Origin: Streptomyces sp. SAT1
Lineage (GTDB): Bacteria; Actinomycetota; Actinomycetes; Streptomycetales; Streptomycetaceae
Assembly (NCBI RefSeq): GCF_001654495.1
Contig: NZ_CP015849.1
Coordinates: forward strand, 5,307,501 to 5,371,500
Length of the DNA: 64,000 nt
Direction: 5' to 3'
Below the pieces are notes generated by a model. The model was not told the DNA's origin and did no database searches. It saw only the letters and a list, made by a program, of their open reading frames with translations. Both the position numbers and the translations under genes were made by a program. Shown one piece after another: positions 1-7,467 of this stretch; position 1 is the first letter of the stretch; the number at the start of each line of letters is the position of its first letter.

Positions 1-98
1 GGCGGCGCCTCCGGCTACACCTAAGACAGCGACGGCCGCATGACCGCCCGCACGACAACTGCCGGCAGGAGCGGCCACCGCTATGACGGCATCGGCTG
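1..98 (+). pseudogene. Rhs/YD-repeat protein remnant
   Basis: The frame starting at base 1 reads through two degenerate YD-type repeats: GY..DSDGRMTART and then GHRYDGIGCL. An in-frame TAA at bases 22-24 breaks the frame. YD repeats form the shell of Rhs polymorphic toxins. The upstream part lies outside the window, and the frame runs directly into the inverted end of the insertion element at 99. I read this as the decayed 3' shell region of an Rhs toxin gene whose toxin domain continues at 543. The family assignment rests on only about 30 residues, so it is suggestive. Confidence 0.5.
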
Positions 99-120
99 CC
101 TCAGACGTCATCTCATTTGG
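99..120 (+). repeat. Left terminal inverted repeat of IS relic
   Basis: It reads CCTCAGACGTCATCTCATTT plus GG and matches the reverse complement of 521-542 at 21 of 22 positions. Confidence 0.8.
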
Positions 121-520
121 CTCGTTCGGGCCCTCGGGTGCCACCGCCCACCAGCGGCTCACGGAGTGGTCGAAGGCCAAGTTCTGGGCGAAACTCCACT
201 GCCTGACTTCCGATGAGCTCGGTGCCCGTGGCGAGCTGGACCGGTCCCGCTGCGCGATCGACTCGGTGAACATGCGGGCCGCGGGATACGACTACGACCA
301 CCTGCGGCGATGGATACGCAGCCGCAGCATCAGGCGCCGAATCGCCCCGCAAGGGGCATCGATTCCCCGACCCGTCTGGGCCGTCATCGCGGGACCGCTG
401 CGCGCACGATGTCCTGGCTCGCCGGATGCCGCCGCCTGCACCGAGGCTACGAGCGCAAAGCCGAGCACTTCCTGGCCTTCACCAGTATCGACTGCACTCT
501 CATCTGCCACCACAGGCTCA

Positions 521-542
521 CCAAGTGAGATGACGTCTGAGG
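521..542 (-). repeat. Right terminal inverted repeat of IS relic
   Basis: Inverted copy of 99-120 with one mismatch (C for T). The transposase stop codon (526-528) lies inside it, as is common for compact IS elements. No convincing target-site duplication is visible outside the two ends. Confidence 0.8.
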
Positions 543-767
543 CGGCGCGGTTCCGGTATCAGTCGCTGGATGGGGTAGGCCGTGCCCAAGGGGTGACCGC
601 GTTGGTCTGCCCGCACGACTACAAGCCCATAGGAGCTAAGAGGGACGATAGCGGTAGAGGGGCCATCTTCGACCGCACGCATATCATCGGTGACAGGGTG
701 GACGGTGATTGGGTGAACGAGAACCTGTTCACCGGATCAGTAACGTTGTGGTGCGGAACAGTCCGGA
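543..767 (+). pseudogene. Remnant of Rhs-type toxin C-terminus (DNA/RNA non-specific endonuclease-like)
   Basis: The forward frame reads SLDGVGRAQGVTA, then FDRTHIIGDRVDGDWVNENL. This resembles the lDslGRatgV...RgHLiG...NL pattern of DNA/RNA non-specific endonuclease toxin domains found at Rhs C-termini. After ENLFTG the frame degenerates into sequence overlapping the next gene, so the domain's C-terminal end is lost. The putative general-base His is present, but the usual RGH is changed to RTH. Given the IS relic and upstream stop it is almost certainly inactive. The intact immunity-type gene immediately downstream supports a former toxin-immunity pair. Confidence 0.5.
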
Positions 768-779
768 TTGGCAGACGAC

Positions 780-1322
780 ATGCTGAGGGTCGAAGAACTG
801 GAGGCCGCGCTCCCGGCGATGACGCGGTGGCGTGTGTCTGGGAGGCGTGAGGTGGACTGGGCTGCCCTTGAGGCGGCCCTGGGGGTGGCCTTGCCCTCCG
901 ACTTCCGTTCGTTCTCGGAGGCGTACCCGGCTCTCGTCATCGATGACTTCCTCATGGTGTCCCTTCCCGTACCCGGCGAGGAGGCACTATGGGCATCCGG
1001 GCGCACTGAGGACGAAATCCTCCAGGATCTGTACGAGATGGGCGACGCCGAAGAATACGTCCCTTATCCCGGGCCGGGAGGGCTGGTCAGTTGGGCGGAG
1101 TCCAATTCGGGGGACGCCTTCTACTGGAAAACGAGCCCTGCGGACCCGGAGAAATGGCCGGTAGTCATCCGCACGGACAACGGTGAGTGGTTCGAGTTCC
1201 CGGTCGGTGCCGTAGAGTTCCTGGCTCGCGTCTATGGGCGGGTCATCGATGTACCGGGCATGCCCAGGAACTTTCCCAGCGACTCTCCACAGGTGCTGGG
1301 CCTGGGTGACCGCACCGATTGA
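780..1322 (+). CDS. SMI1/KNR4 (SUKH) family immunity-type protein
   Basis: This 180-aa soluble protein has an N-terminal helix (LRVEELEAALPAM), ALGVALPSDFRSFSEAYPAL, and a hydrophobic/acidic middle ending in GDAFYWKTSPADPEKWPVVI. That order of blocks is typical of SMI1/KNR4 (SUKH) proteins, many of which neutralise polymorphic nuclease toxins. It follows the broken nuclease-toxin remnant directly, in the usual toxin-then-immunity order, but here the toxin is destroyed and the immunity gene is intact. The ATG at 780 is chosen. A TTG at 768 in the same frame would add four residues, and neither has a strong Shine-Dalgarno. It could protect against sibling toxins or be a domesticated orphan. Confidence 0.75.
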   Translation: MLRVEELEAALPAMTRWRVSGRREVDWAALEAALGVALPSDFRSFSEAYPALVIDDFLMVSLPVPGEEALWASGRTEDEILQDLYEMGDAEEYVPYPGPGGLVSWAESNSGDAFYWKTSPADPEKWPVVIRTDNGEWFEFPVGAVEFLARVYGRVIDVPGMPRNFPSDSPQVLGLGDRTD

Positions 1323-1515
1323 TCGACGGCGTAATTCGTCGGGCAATTTATGAGTGTGCGCGGCGCCGAATATTTGGAAGAGGAAAAAATGGCCTCCTTC
1401 GATACATCGGCTGTATCCGCCTGCGGGTCCAGAGTGGCATGGACCGTTCCTGCTCGGCCTTCCGTACGGCGTGCGTGAGGGGCCGGCGCGGGTGACGAGT
1501 GCGGTGGTGTGGACG
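1323..1515. other. Intergenic region, relatively AT-rich
   Basis: This 193-bp space lies between the SUKH gene and the end of the leftward membrane protein gene. It includes an unusually AT-rich patch (about 1345-1400) for this genome. No convincing gene or strong terminator is visible, only a weak 5-bp stem near 1324. Confidence 0.4.
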
Positions 1516-2691
1516 TCAGTAGGTGCTCTGGACCTCGCGCAGCGCCGTGTGCGGTGTGGTGCCGGAGAGGGCCTCGTCCATGCGGCGCAGCATCAGGGTG
1601 TTGAGCCGGGTCTGCGTGGTGTTGTCCAGGACCGCCGCGCCGCCGTCCTTCTCCTGGGTGATCAGGGCGATGTACGGTCCGCGGCGGATCACGCACATGA
1701 TCCCTAGGTCCTGTCCTTCCCAGAGGGTCCTGTAGCTGGCGAATTCGTCGCCGAGGCGGGAGTTTTCCGGCGGTGTGTACGCCGAGGGGTCGGGCTTGAT
1801 CTTGGTCGAGGTGCCGTTCCTGGTTGTGTCCGCCAGGGCGGCAAAGGTGCGTTCGGCGTCCGCCTCGGATTCGTGGGCCAGGACCTGGAGTTCGGCGTGC
1901 CACCCTGATTGTTCCGAGAGGTCGTTGGGGGCGTAGCCGCCCGCGGCCCCGGCATGTACCCGATGCGCGCACAGTTCGGGGTAGTCGCCGCAGATCGTTC
2001 CCTGGTAGTCGCTCCGCTCGCCGTCGGGGAAGTAGGCGTCGGGGGAGCTTTCGAATTCCGTTCCCTCCAGGGCTGCTCGGTCGGGGAGGATCGCGTCGGC
2101 TGTCGCCTGGGTGGGGGGCAAGGGTCGGGCGGTGGGGGTGGTGGCGGATGCGGTGGATGTGGCGGCGGGCGATTTCGAGGCTCCGTGGCCGCCGGTCACC
2201 GGGCCCGACCCCTCGTCCTTGTCGGTGAACACTCGGGCGCCGCCGTATCCGGCCAGGGCGATCAGGGCCACGAGGGCGACGGCGAGCACGGCGAGGAGCA
2301 GTCGGCCCTGCGCGTTGTTGTTGACGGTCAGCGGTCCCAGTGAGATCTGGCTGCGGGTGACCCTGGCCCTGTCACTGATCACCACGCTGTGCGTGATCGT
2401 CTGCGGTGACGGCTCGGCCGCCTGTGTCAGGTCCGCCAGAAGCCGACCGAAGCCGGGGTCGGCGGCCACCTGCCGTTCCAGGACCGCCCGTGCCGCCGTC
2501 GCGCCCGCCGTATCGCCCGGGTCCCCCAGGAACGCGTCCAGCGCGGCGAGGCCGTCCTCTGTGCCGCTCAGCCGTTCGCGGAGTGCCGCGATCAACGCCT
2601 GCGCCGCGCTGCTGCCCGCCGCCGACGCGGCACTTCCGGCGCCCTGGGCCAGAATGTCCAGGACTTTCGAGACTAATTCCGGCGTATCCAC
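1516..2691 (-). CDS. Single-pass membrane protein with exported C-terminal domain, TTA-containing
   Basis: This 391-aa protein has a helical cytoplasmic N-terminus, one transmembrane segment (about 131-151, LLLAVLAVALVALIALAGYG), an Ala/Ser/Thr/Pro linker and a roughly 200-aa exported domain with few cysteines. I do not recognise the exported domain; it only loosely recalls PknH-type sensor folds. The start is GTG at 2691, preceded by GGGAGGGGGAC. Codon 6 is TTA (2674-2676 on the plus strand). TTA is rare in Streptomyces and read by the bldA tRNA, so expression is probably tied to development. It lies just downstream of the eCIS operon but beyond its terminator, so a role in the eCIS is unproven. 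Confidence 0.7.
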   Translation of the reverse strand: MDTPELVSKVLDILAQGAGSAASAAGSSAAQALIAALRERLSGTEDGLAALDAFLGDPGDTAGATAARAVLERQVAADPGFGRLLADLTQAAEPSPQTITHSVVISDRARVTRSQISLGPLTVNNNAQGRLLLAVLAVALVALIALAGYGGARVFTDKDEGSGPVTGGHGASKSPAATSTASATTPTARPLPPTQATADAILPDRAALEGTEFESSPDAYFPDGERSDYQGTICGDYPELCAHRVHAGAAGGYAPNDLSEQSGWHAELQVLAHESEADAERTFAALADTTRNGTSTKIKPDPSAYTPPENSRLGDEFASYRTLWEGQDLGIMCVIRRGPYIALITQEKDGGAAVLDNTTQTRLNTLMLRRMDEALSGTTPHTALREVQSTY

Positions 2692-2796
2692 CCGAGACGT
2701 CCCCCTCCCCGTGCGCAACTGCCGTCATTAGACATTGATCCGGAGGGCCGGGTCCATCGTGTTGCACAGGAAAGCGGATCGTCGGCCGCTCATGCC

Positions 2797-2830
2797 GGGA
2801 CCGCCGCTCCGGGGGAAGAGCGGCGGTCCC
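2797..2830 (-). terminator. Hairpin terminator of the eCIS operon
   Basis: A perfect 13-bp stem (2797-2809 with 2818-2830, GGGACCGCCGCTC) closes an 8-nt loop. It begins 44 nt past the stop of the last leftward eCIS gene. There is no long U tract, as is usual in Streptomyces. Confidence 0.75.
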
Positions 2831-2873
2831 GTGTTCGCGGTGTGGTGCGTTGTGGCCGGGGGCTTGGTGCGGG

Positions 2874-4379
2874 TCAGCTTCCGTTCGAGTGGGACGGGCC
2901 GAGGAATTCGATCTCGGCGATGGAGACCTGCTTGTCGGGGCTGGGCTGGTAGGCGGACTCGATGGTGAAGCGGACGGCGATGACCTTGCCGAAGCGGAAG
3001 GCGCGGGGCTGGGGGCCCGGACCCTGGTCGAGGACGAGGTCGCGGGTGGTGGTCTTGCCGTCGGCCGTGGTGATCAGGGCCTGGACGCGGTGCGGGAGCG
3101 CGGACTTGGAGAGCTGGTCGGCGCGGATGGACTGGCCCGGCGTGATGATGATGTTCAGCAGCCGCGTCGGCTCGTTGAAGTGGGCCTCGACCCACTGGCC
3201 CTTGCCCGAGTCGGCGACGCCCGGACCCCACCAGGTGTTGTTGATCTTGTCGAAGGCCAGGTCGGGCTTGTGGCCCGGGTACGAGCGGGAGGCGCGGTAG
3301 GTGTCGGGGGCGACCGGGGCGCGCTTGGCGAAGTGGTCGCGGGTCGCCTGGACACCGCTGGGGATGTTCACGGCCGCCACGATCAGCAGGGTCACCACGA
3401 TCGCCGCGCCCACCCAGGCCAGTACGCGGTCGAAGGCGCGGCGCAGCCGGGGACGGTCGCCCGCCCACGGCGCCTCGCGGTCGCCGGCCCGCGTCAGCCG
3501 TCGCCACCAGGGCAGCCGCCCCGGGGCCTGCCGGTCACCGGCCATGGGCATCGCGCAGCGCGTGCAGTAGTGCCGTTCGGGCCGGTTCCGGGTGCCGCAC
3601 CAGGGGCAGGGGAGACCGCCGTCCAGGCCGAGTTCCTCGCCCGGGGCGCGTACGGCCTGCGGGCGCTGCGGGGCGGGGCGGCCGGGCAGCACCGGCGCCA
3701 CGGCGGGTTCCGGGGCGGATGGGGCCTGCGGGTCGGAGACCGGGATGAGCAGGCGGCGGGCCCGCTCCGCCGGGTCCTCGGGGCCACCGGGCGCGGGGGC
3801 GCCGGGCATGGGAGCACCGTCGGGGAACTGCGCGGCCGGCGGCTGCGGGACGGTCGCCTCCGGGTCGCCCGCGAAGGGGGCGCCCTGGGGTGCGTGGGGC
3901 GCGGCCGGCTGGCGGTACGGGTCGTGCGGGGGCGGCGCTGCCGCCGGGTCCGGGATGATGCGCAGACCCGGGAGCGTGTCGTCCTCCTCGGACCGGTCGG
4001 GACCGGGAGCGGCGCCCTGGGCGGGCAGCGGCCGCGGCTCCGGCGCGGTGCCCACGGCACCCTCCGGGGCCGGGGTGGCGGGGGCCGCGGACGGTCCGGA
4101 CGGAGCGGAGTCGCGGACGGAGGTGTCCGCCGGAGCGTGACCGGAGCCGCCAGAGCCGCCAGAGCCGCCAGAGCTTCCGGAGCCGCCGGAGGGCGCCGCC
4201 GGTGCCGCGTCGGACGCGTCCTCGGCGCGGCCCCGCGACGCGTCCGCCGGCCCGGCCGGCGCGGGCACGCGGGACGCCGCCGGACCCGTCCAGCTCAGGA
4301 CCGCCCCGCAGGCGTCGCAGAACGACTGGCCCGGCTCCGCGCGGGTGCCGCATTCGGCGCAGTTCTGGGGGGTCGTCAT
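2874..4379 (-). CDS. Zinc-ribbon / TM / NADase-type glycan-binding domain protein (candidate eCIS membrane anchor)
   Basis: This 501-aa protein has, in order, an N-terminal zinc ribbon (Cys7, 10, 21, 24), about 230 residues of Pro/Ala/Gly-rich disorder with short GSG repeats, a second zinc ribbon (Cys258, 261, 272, 275), a transmembrane helix (about 316-340) and a discoidin-like C-terminal domain. The last domain (NNTWWGPG, GQWVEAHFNEPTRLLNI, FRFGKVIAVRFTIESAY) resembles the NADase-type glycan-binding domain. It is the last gene of the eCIS operon and overlaps the gpI-like gene by 4 nt. The layout (disordered cytoplasmic N-terminus, one TM, exported sugar-binding domain) would suit a protein that links particles to the membrane and wall. 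It resembles what I recall of the S. coelicolor CIS membrane protein CisA; orthology is inferred. Confidence 0.75.
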   Translation of the reverse strand: MTTPQNCAECGTRAEPGQSFCDACGAVLSWTGPAASRVPAPAGPADASRGRAEDASDAAPAAPSGGSGSSGGSGGSGGSGHAPADTSVRDSAPSGPSAAPATPAPEGAVGTAPEPRPLPAQGAAPGPDRSEEDDTLPGLRIIPDPAAAPPPHDPYRQPAAPHAPQGAPFAGDPEATVPQPPAAQFPDGAPMPGAPAPGGPEDPAERARRLLIPVSDPQAPSAPEPAVAPVLPGRPAPQRPQAVRAPGEELGLDGGLPCPWCGTRNRPERHYCTRCAMPMAGDRQAPGRLPWWRRLTRAGDREAPWAGDRPRLRRAFDRVLAWVGAAIVVTLLIVAAVNIPSGVQATRDHFAKRAPVAPDTYRASRSYPGHKPDLAFDKINNTWWGPGVADSGKGQWVEAHFNEPTRLLNIIITPGQSIRADQLSKSALPHRVQALITTADGKTTTRDLVLDQGPGPQPRAFRFGKVIAVRFTIESAYQPSPDKQVSIAEIEFLGPSHSNGS

Positions 4380-4978
4380 CTCTCGGGGATCCTTTCGGCG
4401 GGTTCGGCGGGTTCGGCGGGTTCGGCGGGTACGGCGGACTCGGCCGCGGACACCTGCACCGTGTACGGCATGTGGGCGGGGCGGGCGGCGGCGACCAGGG
4501 AGTCCAGGCGGTGCCGGTCCGCGGGGGTCGGGTCGGGCAGCCGCACGTGCACGTGCAGCCGGGGGCGCACCTCGCCGGGGACCGGGCCCAGCGGGCGGGC
4601 GCTCCAGTCGGCGGCCCCGCTCTCGGTGATCTCCGGTTCCACGCCGAAGGCGAGCCGCACCGCCTGGGCGAGACCGCGCCGGGTGCCGCGGATGCGGTGC
4701 AGATGCGCGGCGGCGGCCACCGCGGCCCGCAGCAGCGGCTCGGGTTCGGTGCCGTCCGTCTCCGCGCCCACCCAGCCGCCCAGCCACTGGGTGAAGTCCT
4801 GCGGGGCGAGCGACGGCCGGAAGTAGGAGTCCAGGCAGTCGAGGACGCTCAGGATCGGCGCGATCACCTCGTCGAGACCGCCGACGAACCGCTGCGCCAG
4901 ATCGTCGTCGGCGAACACCGCGGGCAGCATCATGCCGATCGGCGCCGACGACCCCAGACCGTCGATGGAACCGCGCAT
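4376..4978 (-). CDS. eCIS phage tail protein I-like baseplate component (Pvc12/gpI type)
   Basis: This 200-aa protein has the gpI-type signature LDEVIAPILSVLDCLDSYFRPSLAP, QWLGGWVGAE, LLRAAVAAAAHLHRIRGTRRGLAQAVRLAFGVEPEI, followed by a short beta-rich region and a C-terminal PAEPAEPAE repeat tail. In contractile systems this protein bridges baseplate wedges built by the J protein. The start ATG (4976-4978) overlaps the stop of the J-like gene by 1 nt (TGATG), and its end overlaps the zinc-ribbon gene by 4 nt, so translation is probably coupled. The tail encodes a tandem GGTTCGGCG-type repeat near 4399-4430. Confidence 0.85.
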   Translation of the reverse strand: MRGSIDGLGSSAPIGMMLPAVFADDDLAQRFVGGLDEVIAPILSVLDCLDSYFRPSLAPQDFTQWLGGWVGAETDGTEPEPLLRAAVAAAAHLHRIRGTRRGLAQAVRLAFGVEPEITESGAADWSARPLGPVPGEVRPRLHVHVRLPDPTPADRHRLDSLVAAARPAHMPYTVQVSAAESAVPAEPAEPAEPAERIPER

Positions 4979-6939
4979 CAGGCACCGTCCCCGATCACAC
5001 GCACCCGGTGGTCGAAGGAGAAGACGAGGGACGGCGCGGACAGGTCGATGCGGTCGGTGGCCTCGCCGCGCTTGCCGGTCAGCGGGTCGGCCGCGTGCAG
5101 GACCACCTGGTCGACCAGTTCCACGCCCGGCACCCGCTGGAGCACGGCGAACACCTCGCCGGACTGCACGGGACGCCCGAACGGCCAGCCCGTGCCGTTC
5201 GCCCCGCCGGTCAGCGGATCCAGGTGCCGGTACAGGGCGTCGTGCGTCTCGCGCCGCACCCGGTCGGTGTCCACCCCGCGGAACGCGTGCACCGTGGCCA
5301 CCACGGTCACCCCCTGGTAGTACGGCGGACCGACCGCCAGCCGGGTCCCGATCAGGCGCCGTTCGTCCAGGTGCCGGGTGATCCGGTCCAGCAGCGCGTC
5401 GCCGGGCACGAGCTGCTCGAAGCGCAGCCGGCCGCCCGGGTCGGGCACCGCCTGCGGCACCACCAGCACCCGTACCGCGTACGCCCCGTGCTCGCCCTCC
5501 TCGCCCTCCAGGCAGGTGATCCGCGCCGTCTCCGGGGCGGCGCGGCGGGCCAGCTCCTCGTAGTCCCGCAGCGTCACCGCGCGCTCCTGGGCGCGCAGCG
5601 TGATCGGCGCCCTGACCTTCGCCTCCTCCACGGTCTCCCCGTCGACACCGCCGCGCGCGGCCTCGCGGTTGACGACCTCGGAGACGTACGGGATGGAGGT
5701 GCGCAGGATCTGCACGGCGCCGCGCGCCACGTTGCCCGCCCGGCCGCCGCCGGTGCGGTAGCGGCGGGCGCGGATCGGGGAGCCCTTGGGCGCGACCGTC
5801 CCGTACTGGCGCAGCGAGCCGTCCGGTTCGCGCACCGCCGGGCCGAAGGAGATCTCGCCGGTCGCAGCGTCCAGGGTGATGTGCCGGTCGCCGGGGCCGG
5901 AGGCCGCGAAGTTCGGCACCACCCGCCAGTCCGTCCAGCCGTCGTGCTCGGCGGTCTGGAGCAGCACCGGCGGGTCGTCCCCGACGACCGGCGCGTGCGC
6001 GAGCCGCAGCCGCTGTCCGGGCAGCCCGGTGGACTCGCCGAGCGCCTCGTCGTAGACCGTCTCGGCGTGCACGGTGGCGGTGGTCCCGCCGATGGTGAAC
6101 GCCTCGGCGGCGCGCACCGTGGGGGAGGTGGTGTAGAAGGGCTGTCCGGGCTGCGGCTCGGTGACCCGGCAGCGCAGCCAGCCCGCCTCCTGGCCGGCGT
6201 TGCGGGACAGCACGTGCCCGCCGGGGATGTGCAGCACCACCTCGCCGGGCCGGTTCAGGCCACCGGTGCCGTCCCGGTCCACCTCGCACAGCTGCCAGCC
6301 GTCCGCCGTCCACGCCTCCCACACCAGCGGCGGCTGCCGCGGGTCCACGCCGACACCGTCGACCCGGCTGTCCAGGTCCAGGGCGAGCGCGTTGTGCGGC
6401 ACCGCGGCCGACAGGCCGAGCAGCATGCAGTCGCCCGGGTTCGGGGACTCCGCGAAGCAGAGCAGGTCCTTGTCCTCGGCGGCGAGGTCATGGGTGCGGT
6501 CGACCGCCGCCTCGCCCCGGTGCTGCACCAGGATGTGCCGCAACGAGCAGGGCACCACGGACAGTTCGCGCTCGGTGGCGAAGACCACCGCCTCCTCGCT
6601 CTCGGTGCGCACGGTCGCCACCTCGGTGCCGACCGGCACCGCCACCGGCTCCTCCTGCGGCGCGGACAGCCAGAACGTGACGTCCGTACGGGCCGCCGAC
6701 GGAGGGAACAGCGTGATCCCGACCAGGTCGAGGAAGGCGAGGTGGTTCTTCTCCGGCACCCGGTTGAGCCGGTAGACGATCTGGTCGGCCATGTGGGCGA
6801 CCGTCTCGACCAGGGTGACGCCCGGGTCGGAGACGTTGTGGTCGGTCCACTCCGGGGCGCGCTGCTGGATGTAGCGCTTGGCGTCGTCGACGAACTGCTG
6901 GAAGCGGCGGTCGTCGAGGTTGGGGGAGGGCAGGGCCAT
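4978..6939 (-). CDS. eCIS baseplate wedge protein, phage gpJ-like (Cis11/Pvc11)
   Basis: This 653-aa baseplate J-like protein starts MALPSPNLDDRRFQQFVDDA and contains APEWTDHNVSDPGVTLVETVAHMADQIVYRLNRVPEKNHLAFLDLVG, the typical N-terminus of eCIS J homologues. The C-terminal half has AQERAVTLRDYEELARRA, GVTVVATVHA and GWPFGRPVQSGEVFAVLQRVPGVE, which form the wedge core. It assembles the baseplate ring around the spike with gp25 and the gpI-like protein. It has 1-nt TGATG overlaps with both neighbours. There is no sign of damage. Confidence 0.92.
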   Translation of the reverse strand: MALPSPNLDDRRFQQFVDDAKRYIQQRAPEWTDHNVSDPGVTLVETVAHMADQIVYRLNRVPEKNHLAFLDLVGITLFPPSAARTDVTFWLSAPQEEPVAVPVGTEVATVRTESEEAVVFATERELSVVPCSLRHILVQHRGEAAVDRTHDLAAEDKDLLCFAESPNPGDCMLLGLSAAVPHNALALDLDSRVDGVGVDPRQPPLVWEAWTADGWQLCEVDRDGTGGLNRPGEVVLHIPGGHVLSRNAGQEAGWLRCRVTEPQPGQPFYTTSPTVRAAEAFTIGGTTATVHAETVYDEALGESTGLPGQRLRLAHAPVVGDDPPVLLQTAEHDGWTDWRVVPNFAASGPGDRHITLDAATGEISFGPAVREPDGSLRQYGTVAPKGSPIRARRYRTGGGRAGNVARGAVQILRTSIPYVSEVVNREAARGGVDGETVEEAKVRAPITLRAQERAVTLRDYEELARRAAPETARITCLEGEEGEHGAYAVRVLVVPQAVPDPGGRLRFEQLVPGDALLDRITRHLDERRLIGTRLAVGPPYYQGVTVVATVHAFRGVDTDRVRRETHDALYRHLDPLTGGANGTGWPFGRPVQSGEVFAVLQRVPGVELVDQVVLHAADPLTGKRGEATDRIDLSAPSLVFSFDHRVRVIGDGA

Positions 6940-7373
6940 CAGCGATCGCTTTCCGGAGCCGGGGCGGTGTCCCCCGGCTCGTCGTGGGACGGAATGACGT
7001 AGAACGGGAAGACGAGGCTGCGCGGGTTGTTGGTGCCGCGGATCGCGTAGCGCACGTCGATGTAGAGGACGCCCTGGTCGCCGCCCGCGGTCACCTCGAC
7101 GTCGGTGACCTCGATCCGCGGCTCCCAGCGGTCCAGGCTGATGTACACCTCGTGCTGGATGCGGCCCGCGGTCTGCTCGTTGACCGGGGCGAACACCAGG
7201 TCGTGGATGGCGCAGCCGAAGTCGGGGCGCATCGGCCGCTCGCCCGGTGACGTGGACAGCACCAGGCGGATCGCCTCCTCGATCTCTCGTTCCCCGCTGA
7301 CCAGCGCGATCCCGCCGGTGGGCCCGATGCGCAACGGGAACGACCAGCCGGACCCGACGAACTGCTCCGCCAT
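6939..7373 (-). CDS. eCIS baseplate protein, GPW/gp25 family (Cis9/Pvc9)
   Basis: This 144-aa gp25-like protein has FVGSGWSFPLRIGPTGGIAL, EREIEEAIRLVLSTSPGERPMRPDFGCAIHDLVF and ISLDRWEPRIEV. This is the family core, including the EIEEAI / T.PGER.MRP.FG motif. T4 gp25-type proteins link the baseplate wedge to the first sheath ring. The ATG at 7373 is chosen; an upstream GTG would add three residues. Its stop overlaps the start of the J-like gene by 1 nt. Confidence 0.92.
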   Translation of the reverse strand: MAEQFVGSGWSFPLRIGPTGGIALVSGEREIEEAIRLVLSTSPGERPMRPDFGCAIHDLVFAPVNEQTAGRIQHEVYISLDRWEPRIEVTDVEVTAGGDQGVLYIDVRYAIRGTNNPRSLVFPFYVIPSHDEPGDTAPAPESDR

Positions 7374-7467
7374 CACCACCACCCCCGCGTTCCCCGCACA
7401 CGGCCCGCGCCGTTCACACCGTTCACACTGTCCGCGCCGTTCACACCGCTCGCATCGCTCACATCGT
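7374..7467 (-). repeat. Short imperfect CGTTCACAC direct repeats between gp25 and spike genes
   Basis: This is the only sizeable break in the otherwise overlapping baseplate gene string. It contains repeated units such as CGTTCACACC, CGTTCACACT, CGTTCACACC, CGCTCACAT and CGTTCAC between about 7411 and 7470. Function unknown; it might be an mRNA spacer or arise from slippage. Confidence 0.55.

Larger units (their letters stand above)
99..542 (+). mobile_element. Internally deleted IS5-family insertion sequence relic
   Basis: The element is bounded by 22-bp inverted ends (99-120 and 521-542, one mismatch). Inside, the N-terminal transposase segment (LTEWSKAKFWAKLH, DELGARGELD, CAIDSVNMRA) is joined directly to the C-terminal segment (GYDYDHLRRWIRS, then in another frame TMSWLAGCRRLHRGYERKAE and LICHHRLTK), and that frame stops at 528 inside the right end. 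These blocks are typical of streptomycete IS5-group transposases. The middle, which should carry the first catalytic acidic residues, is missing and there is a frameshift. The copy cannot encode an active enzyme but might be mobilised in trans. The whole sits inside the Rhs remnant. Confidence 0.75.

Noticed and set aside
83..850. 255-aa open frame at the left edge as one gene
   Set aside because: It fuses an IS5 transposase fragment, a frame-shifted piece and a nuclease-like remnant across both inverted ends; it is a relic, not one protein.
2850..4826. Long plus-strand frame of 658 aa opposite the zinc-ribbon and gpI-like genes
   Set aside because: It has Gly/Arg-rich low-complexity translation typical of the antisense of a high-GC gene; the minus strand carries recognisable domains.
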